DNA of 45,389 bases from CF-118 sp035689345. Its GTDB lineage: Bacteria; Chloroflexota; Dormibacteria; Dormibacterales; Dormibacteraceae. The DNA is taken from contig DASSLR010000098.1 in the NCBI GenBank assembly GCA_035689345.1, positions 1 to 45,389 of the forward strand, written 5' to 3'. The translations under genes and the position numbers were made by a program. Within the stretch, counting starts at the first letter, position 1. Every line of letters starts with the position of its first letter. Positions 34,214-43,342 of this stretch are shown piece by piece. The notes beneath the pieces were generated by a model. That model did not search any database. It worked only from the letters and a program-made list of their open reading frames with translations, and was not told the origin of the DNA.

Positions 34214-34792
34214 GTGCCGCGCCGCTTAGAGCAGGCCCGTTCGGGCCGAAAAATAGGCCAGAAAGGGCAATCCCTCGTCGAGTTCGCTCTGTCCTCCGTG
34301 GTGCTGCTGCTGCTCGTCGGAGGGCTCGTCGACATCGGGCGAGCGGTCTACGTCACCGAAGCGCTTTCGAACGCGGCGCGAGAGGGGGCGAGGCACGGTG
34401 CCTGGTTCGACGCACCGCATCTCCAGACACCCTACCTGTACGACTCAGAGATCAAGTCCGCGGTTGACCAGGAGCTGCAGGCGGCCTCTCTGCCCGCCTC
34501 GGTGCTGAAGAATCCAGGGACCACCTGCCCCGCGCCGACCGACGGCAACACCTATCACAACCCGCCGTACGCGAGCACGGCGTACCCGCCGACGGCGAAC
34601 ACGACCTGGCTGTACATCTGCTACGACAACTCGGCCGGAGTGGACTTCGCGGCAGCGCCGTCGGGCCAGGGCAACCAGGACCTCAACGTCATAGTTCTCT
34701 ACACCTACGCGCCGATCACGCCGCTTCTCGGTGGCCAGTTCGGCACGTTCCACCTCGCCAACAACCAGCACATGACGGTGCAGGGACCTTGA
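34214..34792 (+). CDS. TadE-like pseudopilin (first copy)
   Basis: A 192-residue protein with the TadE N terminus GQSLVEFAL (residues 18-26) leading into one hydrophobic helix (to about 46), then DIGRAVYVTEALSNAAREGAR. The glycine before QSLVEF suggests processing by a prepilin peptidase. The external region has cysteines near 103 and 134. It starts at a GTG and overlaps the next gene by four bases. TadE-type proteins are minor pilins needed for Flp pilus assembly. Confidence 0.88.
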   Translation: MPRRLEQARSGRKIGQKGQSLVEFALSSVVLLLLVGGLVDIGRAVYVTEALSNAAREGARHGAWFDAPHLQTPYLYDSEIKSAVDQELQAASLPASVLKNPGTTCPAPTDGNTYHNPPYASTAYPPTANTTWLYICYDNSAGVDFAAAPSGQGNQDLNVIVLYTYAPITPLLGGQFGTFHLANNQHMTVQGP

Positions 34793-35337
34793 TCCCCAAA
34801 GACCGATTCGACGGGCAGAGGTCACAGTCCCTGATCGAATTCGCGCTCATCTCACCCGTCTTGCTTCTGCTGATCTTCGGCATCATCGACATCGGCCGTG
34901 CCGTCTTCTACTACGACACGCTGAATCACGCCGCCCGAGAAGGCGCACGTGCGGCCGTCAGCGCCTCGAGCACGCTACCGACCAACAACACGGTCCTCAC
35001 TACGGTCACGCAGCAGCTCGTCGGCGCGCCGGTCTCGGAGCCCTGCCCGCAGGGACCGATCACGAGCGCGACGCCGCCGGCGAACACCGCCTGGCTTTTC
35101 GTGACCGAGCCAAATCCGCCCGGTGTCGTCGAGGTCGCGCCACCGCCGAACGCACCGGGCGGCGAGTACGCGGCCGCGGCGTCAGGGTCGTGCAGCGCGG
35201 TCAACCCCGCATCCGGCAACGTGACGCTGCAGGTGACCCTTCAATTCAACCTCGTCCTGATCACGCCGATCGTGTCTCAGGCGACCGCCAACCACATAGT
35301 GCTGACGGCGGTGGCGCTGTTCCGGACCGAATACTGA
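34789..35337 (+). CDS. TadE-like pseudopilin (second copy)
   Basis: A 182-residue protein with SQSLIEFALISPVLLLLIFGI and then DIGRAVFYYDTLNHAAREGAR, the same pattern as the upstream gene but with a different external domain. The TTG start at 34789 overlaps the previous stop as TTGA. Its own stop shares a base with the next start. It is probably a second minor pilin with a different role. Confidence 0.88.
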   Translation: MIPKDRFDGQRSQSLIEFALISPVLLLLIFGIIDIGRAVFYYDTLNHAAREGARAAVSASSTLPTNNTVLTTVTQQLVGAPVSEPCPQGPITSATPPANTAWLFVTEPNPPGVVEVAPPPNAPGGEYAAAASGSCSAVNPASGNVTLQVTLQFNLVLITPIVSQATANHIVLTAVALFRTEY

Positions 35338-37361
35338 TGGCCGGCTCTGCTCTACGCGCGCAGAAGGGCCAGGCCATCGTGCTGGTGGCGTTGATGCTCG
35401 TGGTCGTCGTCGGCATGGCAGCGCTGGCGATCGACGGTTCGCGCGCGTACGCGATGCGCCGGGACCTGCAGGCCGCCGTCGATGCCGCGTCCCTTGCCGC
35501 CGCCGACAACCTGCAGCGCACCGCCAGCTACACGTCGGCCGAGCAGGCGGCGAGCGCCTCGTTTGGCGTCAACCTGCGCCTGTATGCGGCGCCGTCGTGC
35601 AGCCCCGGCTACGGATCACCAGGGGCTTCGCCGTACACGGTCACCTGCACCTACGCGGACGGCACAGTGCTGGTGCAGAGCGTCCAGGCACAGGGGCCCC
35701 GCGGGAGCATGTTCCAGCTGACCGCCACGCGCACGCTGGCGCTCCAGTTCGGCCGCATCATCACCAACGGCACGACGCCAAGCATCTCGACCACGGGGTC
35801 CGGCCGGGTCAACAACCTCCTGTATGCGCCGGTGGTCGGCGCGCTGGCCCAGAACGGTTGCGGCGGGGTGGGCGGCAGCGCGATCTCGATCAACGGCACC
35901 GGCACGCTTTCGCTCGTCGGCGACATTGTGTCCAGCGGCACGATTTCCGTCTCGAGCGGCGCGGCGAACGTGGGAGGTGACATCTACGCACGCTGCCAGT
36001 CGAGCGTGTCGGGGGCCACCAACTCCTGCTATCCGAGCGGCGCCGCGACGCCTTGCACATATCCCGACGTCGCCGGCGCCGTGCGCACTGGCTACCACTA
36101 TGTCAACCCGCAATATCCGTCCCCGGGGCCGCTGGGCGGAAGCCAGAGCTTTTCCGCCAACAACGTAGTCCTCCAGCCCGGCGTGTATGCGGCTTTGGTG
36201 AATGCCTCGGGCGCCAAATGCTATTTCCTCAGCGGTGGCGTGTACGACTTCCAGGCCGGCGCGACGAACGCCGGCGCCCAGGTCAGCAACGAGCTCAAGC
36301 CGCCGGACGAGCCCAACCCGAGTAACAACAGCCTGCTCGCGGCGCTCCAGTTCTGGAACACGACCGGCAGCAACTGCGCGGGCAGCGTGCAGCTGTCGAC
36401 TTCGCCGGCCGCCCAGGGGAGCGGATACGGCAACTGTGGCCAGGGGCAAGGGAACGGGCAGGCCGTTGGGTGTAACTCGGTGCCCCAGGGGGACTGGCCG
36501 ATCGTCATCACATCGACAAGGTCCGACACTTATAACGGCGTCAGCTACTTCCGCGAGAGCGCGCCGTCGAGGTGCCAGATCGTCCACGTCGACAACCAGA
36601 AGATCATCAAGGTCATCGTCAGCAACGTGCCAGGCGCAACCGCCTACAACATCTACGCGGCTCTGCCAGGCAGCGGCTGCAACGGCCCATTCGGCCTGGC
36701 CGAGACCCTCCCCGTCAGCGTCCCGGTGCTGAACAACCTGCTTACCGGTTGCCCCGCCTTCTCGGGGACCGGGTGCTCGCTCGGCTTCGAGCAGATGTTT
36801 CTCCAGTACGACGACCTTGGGTCGCCGTTTGCGCCCAACGCGGCCGCCGCGCCCGATACGACCGGCGCTTACGCACCCAACTCTGAAACCGCCCCGCTGC
36901 GAGCCGGGCTCCCCAACCAGAACGCAGGGCGCCTGGCCGGAGCCGCCGGCGATCGCGCCAACGAGAACAATTGCGAGAGCGTCGCCGGCGCATTCGCCTC
37001 GTGCCCGGCGGCGATCACGCCGGGCGCCGTGGTCTTCTACCTGCCCGGGGCGAGCTGTCTCACCACCACCAACCTGAGCGACACGTACCTGTTCAGCGGG
37101 TACCAGTACAACTGGATGGCCGTCTACCAACCGGCCTCCAATACTTGCGCGAACACTTTCGGCGCCGACCAGAATTCGGCGTTGATCGGTCTGGTCTACA
37201 TGCCCGGCGGCTCGTTGAGCATCATCGACGCCGACACCTTCGACTCCGCCGGCACGGCAGGCGTGATCGCGAACACGGTGAGCTTCAGCGGCACGCTGCC
37301 CGCGATGACCTACAACGCCGGCTACGCGCCGGTGCCGTTCGCTTCCAGGTTGGTGGCCTGA
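35337..37361 (+). CDS. TadG-like large pilus-associated protein
   Basis: A 674-residue protein with the N-terminal QKGQAIVLVALMLVVVVGMAALAIDGSRAYAMRRDLQAAVDAASLAAA region, characteristic of TadG-type proteins. The long external part is rich in Gly, Ser, Asn and Thr, with beta-helix-like repeats (for example SGTISVSSGAANVGGDIYARC) and many cysteines. No von Willebrand A domain is visible, unlike canonical TadG. It starts at the ATG sharing a base with the preceding stop. Its last 40 bases overlap the end of the convergent motor-cyclase gene. Confidence 0.85.
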   Translation: MAGSALRAQKGQAIVLVALMLVVVVGMAALAIDGSRAYAMRRDLQAAVDAASLAAADNLQRTASYTSAEQAASASFGVNLRLYAAPSCSPGYGSPGASPYTVTCTYADGTVLVQSVQAQGPRGSMFQLTATRTLALQFGRIITNGTTPSISTTGSGRVNNLLYAPVVGALAQNGCGGVGGSAISINGTGTLSLVGDIVSSGTISVSSGAANVGGDIYARCQSSVSGATNSCYPSGAATPCTYPDVAGAVRTGYHYVNPQYPSPGPLGGSQSFSANNVVLQPGVYAALVNASGAKCYFLSGGVYDFQAGATNAGAQVSNELKPPDEPNPSNNSLLAALQFWNTTGSNCAGSVQLSTSPAAQGSGYGNCGQGQGNGQAVGCNSVPQGDWPIVITSTRSDTYNGVSYFRESAPSRCQIVHVDNQKIIKVIVSNVPGATAYNIYAALPGSGCNGPFGLAETLPVSVPVLNNLLTGCPAFSGTGCSLGFEQMFLQYDDLGSPFAPNAAAAPDTTGAYAPNSETAPLRAGLPNQNAGRLAGAAGDRANENNCESVAGAFASCPAAITPGAVVFYLPGASCLTTTNLSDTYLFSGYQYNWMAVYQPASNTCANTFGADQNSALIGLVYMPGGSLSIIDADTFDSAGTAGVIANTVSFSGTLPAMTYNAGYAPVPFASRLVA

Positions 37362-40300
37362 GGTTCCACCGGCGCCGGTTCGGGAGGGGCGGCGACGATC
37401 TCCGCTGGAGCAGGATCGCCATCGCCTGAAGGTGGTTCCTGAACCGCCGTTACCGGTGTCTGCTCCTGGTCGACCACCACAGCCGGCTGCTCGAGGCGAG
37501 CCCTGATGGAGCCGGCCGAGCGCTTGTCGCCCGCGTCATCGAAGCGTTGAGCGGCCACGCCCCAGGCTGATCGCGCTTCTTCGCGGCGACCGAGGCCGGC
37601 CAGTGCGTCACCTCTGAGCGCAAGCGCCGCGGCGCGCTCCTTGGTCTTCTCCGCCGGCAGCAGCAGCAACTGGCTTTCGATCAGCCGCAGCACGTCTTCG
37701 TAAGCGGCGACGGCAAGCGCGTTCTTCGCGGCCTGGGCCAGGAAGTTCGAGGTCCGCATCGAGTCCGCGGCCGTGCCCGCCTGGTAAAGATGGCTCGCGA
37801 TCTCCGACGCGTGGTCCTTGGCCGCCTTGCCGTAGATGCGCTCCAGCGTGTCTGCCACCGCGAGGTGGTAGGCCTGCAACCTCGGTAACGCCATGCCCGC
37901 CAGCACGCGCTGCCGCACCAGGTCGTGCGAGAAGCGATAGCGCTCGCCCACTTTGGTCAGCAGCCTGGCCCTGGTCGCTTCGTCAAGCGCCTCGCGCAGC
38001 TCGCCGCCGGAGAGCTCCCCGAAAGCCTCGAGCAGAGTGATGTCGAAGTCGCGTCCCACGACCGCAGCGGCGATGAGCATGCGGTGGGCAGGCTCGCTCA
38101 GACGTTCGAGGCGCCGGCCGATGAGTCCGCGGACGCTCTGCGCCAGCTCGAGGTCCTCCTCGGTGTAACTGGACTGTGCGCGCGCGCGTGCTCCACCGAG
38201 GATGCCCTCCGATTCCGCCATGTAGAGGTATGAGTGCTCGACGAAGAGTGGATTGCCTTCGGTCGCGGCCTGGATGCCGATGAGCTGCACCGGGGTGAGC
38301 TGGCCACCCGCCAGGCTGGTGAGCATCTTCTCGACGTCCGCATCGGCCAGGCGCCCAAGCGCAAACCGCTGGGCCCGACGCCGGCGCAGCAACCTCGACA
38401 CGACTGCCGTGAACGGCCGCTCTGGGTCGAGGTCGCTCTCCCAGTAGGTTCCGATGAGGACGACCTTGCTGTTGCCCAGACGCTCGGCCATGTCGCGCAG
38501 GAGCAGGACCGACGCTTCGTCGGCCCAATGCAGGTCGTCGAGCACCACCAGCATCGGCTTGCCGCCCTGCGCCGCCACCAGTAGGTCGAACGCCGCCTTG
38601 AACACGGCCTCCCGCCGGCCCTCGGGCCCGACCTCGGCGCCCAGCGTGGTACCGCGCGCCTTTGATCTCAAGCTCGGCACCAGGTCGGCGAGAAGCGCGC
38701 CGCTCGCCGCCGCGAATTCCTGGAGCTGACGCTGCGGTGCCACCGCGACGGCGCCGGCCAGGACGTCTCGGAACGGCTCGTACGGCGACTCGTCGTGCTC
38801 GGTGCACCTACCCGACAGCACTATCCAGCCCTTGCGCGCGGCCTCGGCTGACACTTCGGCGGCAAGCCGCGAGGTGCCGATGCCTGGAGCGCCGGTGATG
38901 AGCACCATCCCGCCGGTTCCGGTGGCGGCCCGATCGAGGACGAGGCGGATGTCGAGCCGCTCCTGCTCGCGGCCCACGAATCCGTCACCCGCGGCGACTG
39001 CATGAGTGGCGACCTCTGGCTGCACGCCGGGGGTGGCCTCGTGCAGACGCCAGCGATCGGGGAATCCCTTGAGCTTGTAGTGCCCGCGGTAGGTGAAATT
39101 GATCTCGGCGACCGGGCCGACCAGCTGGCGCACAACTTCAGACACGAGGACCTGGCCGCCCTTGGCTTTGCCCGCAACGCGGGCGGCCATGTTGACGGCG
39201 GCGCCGAAGATGTCGCCGGCCTCCTCGACCACTTCGCCCGTGTTGATGCCGATGCGGATCCGGAGCTTGCGGTTGGGGTTCGTCTTGCTGTAGTCGGTGA
39301 TCGCGCGCTGGATGTCGAGGGCGCACTCGACCGCGTGGCGCGTGGACCCGAAGCTGACCATGACGCCGTCACCGAGACCCTTGATGCGGCGCCCCGCGTG
39401 CTCGGTGATCTTCTCGCCGACGATCGTTTCGTAGGCCTTCATGATCTCGTGCGACTCGGTGAAGCCGCGAGTCGAAAGCAGGTTGGTCGAGCCCTCGACG
39501 TCGGTGAACATGACCGAGACGGTGCCCTCGGTCTGTCCGGTGGACAGGCTGCCGATGATGGTGTCGGCCGTCAGCGGCTTCGACGCGTCGATTGACTGGC
39601 CGAGTCCGGCGGCGACCTCGCGCATCAGCGATGGACCCGAGCGGAAGCCGGCCTCACCCTGGGCGTACTTGATCATCTCGAGCAGACCCGCTTCCGCCGC
39701 CTGGCGGAGCTCGCGGTACGCCGACTCCTTGGACAGATGGTTCGGCTTCGCGTAGTCGCTGGCCTTGATCTCCGCCCCTTCGAACACCTGCGTGATCGCG
39801 GGGGCGAGGCGGAGGTTCAGGTTCTTCTGGGACACGATGGTTTCGATCACGGCTTTCAAGCGACGGCTCACCCCGGCCACGCTCGGCGTGCCCTCGGTGT
39901 GGATGGTCGGCAGCATGCCGGCGTTGGCGATGAATCCCGTCGTCGCCGCGGCGGCCATGCGCCCAAGCTCGGTGGTGGCGCGGGCCATGGCGGTGGCCGC
40001 CTGCAATGCCTGGGCGGCGGCGGCCGAGTCGCCTGGCGGCAGGGGTGCGGCCGGCACGGGGCCCGCCGCCACAGGCGCCACGCCCGAGACGGGGACGGCC
40101 GGTACCTCGATCGGCGGGCCCTGGACCGCCGTCGGGGGCGGGATGGGCTCCGGGGGTGCCGCGGGAATGACCGGCGGCAGCGCGGCGGGAGATGCCGGGG
40201 TGGGCGCCGCGGCCTGCAGGTCGGCGACCGCGGAGCGCGCGGCGTCGATGAGCTTGCGCATCTCCTCCTGCATCTCGGGCGTCGACGCCATAGCCTGCGT

Positions 40301-42268
40301 GGGCGGCGCGCTCGGGGTGGCCTGCGTCTGCAACGCCGCCGCGGGCCGCTCGGAGCTGAACGGCACCACGACCACCTGGCGCACGACCTTCTCCTCCGTG
40401 CCGCGCTGCCCGGAGATGAGAGGGTCCTTGACGACGGGCATCATGCTGTCCGATCCGGCGGGGATGAACCGCGCCTTCACCGGGTCGAAGAGGTCCTGGT
40501 CCACCTGGACGCCGTAGAAGGCGGCCTTGTCCAGGGCGGTCGGCACGTAGCCGGTCGCGTTGTATTCGAGGCGCAGGTCGCCGCCCATGCCGAGCAGGAA
40601 GATGTCGCGCAGGATGGGGCCGTTCTGGTCGTAGCCGACGACCTCGGCGATCTGCGCGATCTTGCGCCGGCCGTCGGGCATGCGGGCCTGATGAACGATG
40701 AGGTTCACCGCCGACGCGATCTGCGCGCGGACGGCCTCGAACGGAATGTCGATCGAGGCCATCATCACCATCGTCTCGAGGCGGGACAGGGCGTCGCGCG
40801 CCGAGTTGGAGTGGATGGTCGACATCGAGCCGTCGTGGCCGGTGTTCATCGCCTGCAGCATGTCGAGGGCCTCGGCGCCGCGGACCTCGCCCACCAGGAT
40901 GCGGTCGGGGCGCATGCGGAGGCTGTTGCGCAGCAGCTGGCGGATCGTCAGCTCGCCCTTCCCCTCGACGTTGGGCGGGCGGTGCTCGAGCGAGATGACG
41001 TGCGGGTGGTCGATCTGCAATTCCGCCGCGTCCTCGATGGTGATCACGCGCTGGTTGTGCGGGATGAAGCGCGCGATCACGTTCAGGGACGTCGTCTTGC
41101 CTGACCCGGTGCCGCCCGACACGAGGATGTTCATGCGTCCGAGCACGGCGGCCTTCAGGAACTCCGACATCGCGGGGCTCAAGCTGCCCTCGCGGGTGAG
41201 GTCGTCCATGCCGAGCACCGCGTCCTTGAACTTGCGGATCGTCAGCGCCGGGCCGTGGATGGAGGCGGGGCGGATGATGGCGTTGACGCGGCTCCCGTCC
41301 GGCAGGCGCGCGTCGACCATCGGGTTGAGACCGTCGATGTGGCGGCCGGTCGTGGCGACCATGCGCCGGATGGTCTCGAGCAGCTGGTTCTCGTCGTCGA
41401 AGCGGACCTCGGCTTTGGCGAGGACGCCGCGCCGCTCGATGAAGACCTGGTCGGGGCCGTTGACCATGATCTCGCTCACCGACCGGTCGTGGAGGAGCGG
41501 GTCGAGCGGGCCGTAGCCGACCGCGGCGCGTAGGATGATGTCGGCCAGCGCCGACTTCTCCGCCGCCGTCAGGGTGATGCTGTCCTCGGCGAGGAACCGG
41601 TCGAGGTAGGTGCGCACCGCGCGCGAGAACGCGAGCGTGTCGCCGGTGGTCAGGCCCGCGTCGCGCACGAGCGCGAGCCGGTCGCGGAAGTCGTTGGCGA
41701 GCTTGTGCAGGTCCTTGCCCTGGCGGGCCGCGGCCTGCTCGATGTCGGACCGCCGGCGCTGCGGAGTCGGCCCCTCGGCCGGCGTCGTCCACGCGTCGAC
41801 GAACTGCATCTCCAGCAGCGCCCTGGAAGAGGCCACCGCGGGGATCACGCGCTGCCGCTCGGTCAGGCGGATCTTGACCGCGAGGCCAACGCCGTCGTTG
41901 GCCTGGCTCGGGTCCATGTAGGCGGGTATCCACTCGCCGTCGCGGAAGCGGAGGATCGCCTTGCGCGCTGCGGCCTTGTCCCCGGGGTCGGGCTCGAGGT
42001 TGGGGTCGTCGACCGAGCCGAGGACCACGTACTTGATGTCGCTCAGGGGGATCAACCGCGGCCGTTCGGGGTCGGCCGTCGTGTAGATGGGGAACCCGGC
42101 GGCGCTCAGCGCGCGCGCTTCGGACTCGCCACTCTCCAGGCCGCCGTCCATGCGGTGGACGGCGACGGGCGTGCGCGGCGCGAGCGGTATGAGACCCTGC
42201 TGCTGCGGGTCAGATTCCTGCTCCGGCTCGCCGCTGGGGCCGCCCGGCAGCACCCTCAGCTCACTCAC
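37322..42268 (-). CDS. Tad motor ATPase fused to class III cyclase and STAND-type ATPase
   Basis: One uninterrupted 1648-residue frame. Residues about 190-600 are a TadA/CpaF secretion ATPase: Walker A GGTGSGKT 385-392, Asp box ITIEDAAEL 409-417, Walker B ILVGE 457-461, His box TIHSNSARD 484-492. A Pro/Ala-rich linker spans about 640-790, and a small helical or winged-helix-like stretch about 795-870. A class III nucleotidyl cyclase spans about 910-1080: metal Asp923 in FTDVEGST, Asp967 in LGDGVMVSF, Lys963, Asn1026 and Arg1030 in VNMAAR, all fitting an active enzyme and favouring ATP. A STAND/AAA domain (about 1095-1600) with helical repeats ends the protein; its Walker A is GAPGIGTS, lacking Lys. 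Expected location is the inner face of the membrane. Confidence 0.95.
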   Translation of the reverse strand: MSELRVLPGGPSGEPEQESDPQQQGLIPLAPRTPVAVHRMDGGLESGESEARALSAAGFPIYTTADPERPRLIPLSDIKYVVLGSVDDPNLEPDPGDKAAARKAILRFRDGEWIPAYMDPSQANDGVGLAVKIRLTERQRVIPAVASSRALLEMQFVDAWTTPAEGPTPQRRRSDIEQAAARQGKDLHKLANDFRDRLALVRDAGLTTGDTLAFSRAVRTYLDRFLAEDSITLTAAEKSALADIILRAAVGYGPLDPLLHDRSVSEIMVNGPDQVFIERRGVLAKAEVRFDDENQLLETIRRMVATTGRHIDGLNPMVDARLPDGSRVNAIIRPASIHGPALTIRKFKDAVLGMDDLTREGSLSPAMSEFLKAAVLGRMNILVSGGTGSGKTTSLNVIARFIPHNQRVITIEDAAELQIDHPHVISLEHRPPNVEGKGELTIRQLLRNSLRMRPDRILVGEVRGAEALDMLQAMNTGHDGSMSTIHSNSARDALSRLETMVMMASIDIPFEAVRAQIASAVNLIVHQARMPDGRRKIAQIAEVVGYDQNGPILRDIFLLGMGGDLRLEYNATGYVPTALDKAAFYGVQVDQDLFDPVKARFIPAGSDSMMPVVKDPLISGQRGTEEKVVRQVVVVPFSSERPAAALQTQATPSAPPTQAMASTPEMQEEMRKLIDAARSAVADLQAAAPTPASPAALPPVIPAAPPEPIPPPTAVQGPPIEVPAVPVSGVAPVAAGPVPAAPLPPGDSAAAAQALQAATAMARATTELGRMAAAATTGFIANAGMLPTIHTEGTPSVAGVSRRLKAVIETIVSQKNLNLRLAPAITQVFEGAEIKASDYAKPNHLSKESAYRELRQAAEAGLLEMIKYAQGEAGFRSGPSLMREVAAGLGQSIDASKPLTADTIIGSLSTGQTEGTVSVMFTDVEGSTNLLSTRGFTESHEIMKAYETIVGEKITEHAGRRIKGLGDGVMVSFGSTRHAVECALDIQRAITDYSKTNPNRKLRIRIGINTGEVVEEAGDIFGAAVNMAARVAGKAKGGQVLVSEVVRQLVGPVAEINFTYRGHYKLKGFPDRWRLHEATPGVQPEVATHAVAAGDGFVGREQERLDIRLVLDRAATGTGGMVLITGAPGIGTSRLAAEVSAEAARKGWIVLSGRCTEHDESPYEPFRDVLAGAVAVAPQRQLQEFAAASGALLADLVPSLRSKARGTTLGAEVGPEGRREAVFKAAFDLLVAAQGGKPMLVVLDDLHWADEASVLLLRDMAERLGNSKVVLIGTYWESDLDPERPFTAVVSRLLRRRRAQRFALGRLADADVEKMLTSLAGGQLTPVQLIGIQAATEGNPLFVEHSYLYMAESEGILGGARARAQSSYTEEDLELAQSVRGLIGRRLERLSEPAHRMLIAAAVVGRDFDITLLEAFGELSGGELREALDEATRARLLTKVGERYRFSHDLVRQRVLAGMALPRLQAYHLAVADTLERIYGKAAKDHASEIASHLYQAGTAADSMRTSNFLAQAAKNALAVAAYEDVLRLIESQLLLLPAEKTKERAAALALRGDALAGLGRREEARSAWGVAAQRFDDAGDKRSAGSIRARLEQPAVVVDQEQTPVTAVQEPPSGDGDPAPAEIVAAPPEPAPVEPQATNLEANGTGA

Positions 42269-42295
42269 GCTCGCACCCCATCCGCGGCGATGCTA
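42261..42295 (-). promoter_or_regulatory. Promoter and possible six-codon leader frame of the motor-cyclase gene
   Basis: TAGCAT (42295-42290, minus) ends eight bases before an ATG at 42281 that opens a six-codon frame. Its TGA (42263-42261) lies within the GTGAGTGAG at the start of the large gene. Ribosomes ending this short frame could re-initiate at the main GTG (42268). Confidence 0.4.
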
Positions 42296-42337
42296 GCACC
42301 GGGATTCCCGCGCTCAACCGGAATACGGCCGCGCATT

Positions 42338-43342
42338 TCACCGCAGTTTTGACTCCGGTGGACGGCGCCGGTCGACGATCCATTTCGACCCCGGGATGCG
42401 CTTGGCGACGCCTTTGACCTCCGCCGCCCGCGACGCCAGCGCCGGCGCGCTCACGAAGTTGCCGGGCTTCGACATCACGATGCCGATCGAAAGCGAGACC
42501 AGCGGCGTCCGGTGCACGTGCCCTGTGCGGTCCTCCGACTCGATCCAGCCGCGCTCGCGATCCGCCGGGTCGTAGAGGGCGGGCACCTCCTGGTCGAAGC
42601 GTCGAGTGATCTCGGACGCCAGGTCCTCGGCCAGCGACTGGTCGGTGAGGATCACGAAGTCGTCACCGCCGACGTGGCCGGCGAAGTGCGAAGGCGAATA
42701 GCCCTCCTCGAGGACCTCGAGGATGATCGACGACAGCGTCTTGATCACGTCGTCGCCGCGAATGAACCCGTAGTGGTCGTTGTAGCTCTTGAAGTTGTCG
42801 ATGTCGGGGTAGAGGCACGCGAACTCTTGCGTCGACAGGCGCGCTGAGATCTCGCGCATGATGTCGGAGTTGCCGCTCATCCCGGTGAGCGGGCTCAGCT
42901 CGCGCGTGGTGGTCGCGCGCATGATGACCGCGCGCAGCCTCGCCACCAGCTCCTCGCCGATGAACGGCTTGGTCACGTAGTCGTCGGCGCCGGCCATCAG
43001 GTGCTCGACCTTGTCCTTGATCGAGCTGCGCACCGTGAGGAACACGACAGGTATCAGGCGGGTGCGGAAGTCCTTGCGCAGCTCGGCCAGCACCTGGTCG
43101 CCGGTGGTGGCGCCGAGCATCAGGTCGAGAAGGATGATGTCGGGGCGCCACTGCACCGCGGCGTCGTGGGCGGCGCGGCCATCGTCGATGGTGATCGTCT
43201 CGAAGCCCGCGCGCTCGAGCACCCGCTTGAGCAGCTGCAGCACCTGGGTCTCGTCGTCGACCACGAGCACCACCTCGTGGTCGCTGCGCCTCGGCTTGCC
43301 GCGCAGAGACCGTGCCGTCCCTTCCTCCCTGGCGATGGTCAT
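42338..43342 (-). CDS. Response regulator with REC and degenerate GGDEF-like domain
   Basis: A 334-residue protein. The REC domain (about 22-140) has VVDDE, phosphoacceptor Asp73 in IILLDLMLG and Lys125 in YVTKPF. The C-terminal GGDEF-like domain (about 150-325) has PLTGMSGN, DIDNFKSYND and GGDDF (225-229), where GGDEF or GGEEF is expected. It may be an inactive or altered cyclase used as a nucleotide-binding output. The ATG overlaps the preceding stop as ATGA. It is co-transcribed with the DHp, RsbW-like and STAS genes and lies directly upstream of the motor-cyclase gene. Confidence 0.9.
   Translation of the reverse strand: MTIAREEGTARSLRGKPRRSDHEVVLVVDDETQVLQLLKRVLERAGFETITIDDGRAAHDAAVQWRPDIILLDLMLGATTGDQVLAELRKDFRTRLIPVVFLTVRSSIKDKVEHLMAGADDYVTKPFIGEELVARLRAVIMRATTTRELSPLTGMSGNSDIMREISARLSTQEFACLYPDIDNFKSYNDHYGFIRGDDVIKTLSSIILEVLEEGYSPSHFAGHVGGDDFVILTDQSLAEDLASEITRRFDQEVPALYDPADRERGWIESEDRTGHVHRTPLVSLSIGIVMSKPGNFVSAPALASRAAEVKGVAKRIPGSKWIVDRRRPPESKLR

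Noticed and set aside
40019..40351. Possible frameshift or gene boundary in the motor-cyclase linker
   Set aside because: The frame stays open throughout, the linker is the Pro/Ala type usual between domains, and no promoter or start with suitable spacing precedes the cyclase part.
39654..41933. Second minus-strand frame of 759 codons inside the motor-cyclase gene
   Set aside because: Out-of-frame shadow rich in Arg, Pro and Gly; the CpaF, cyclase and STAND motifs all lie in the other frame.
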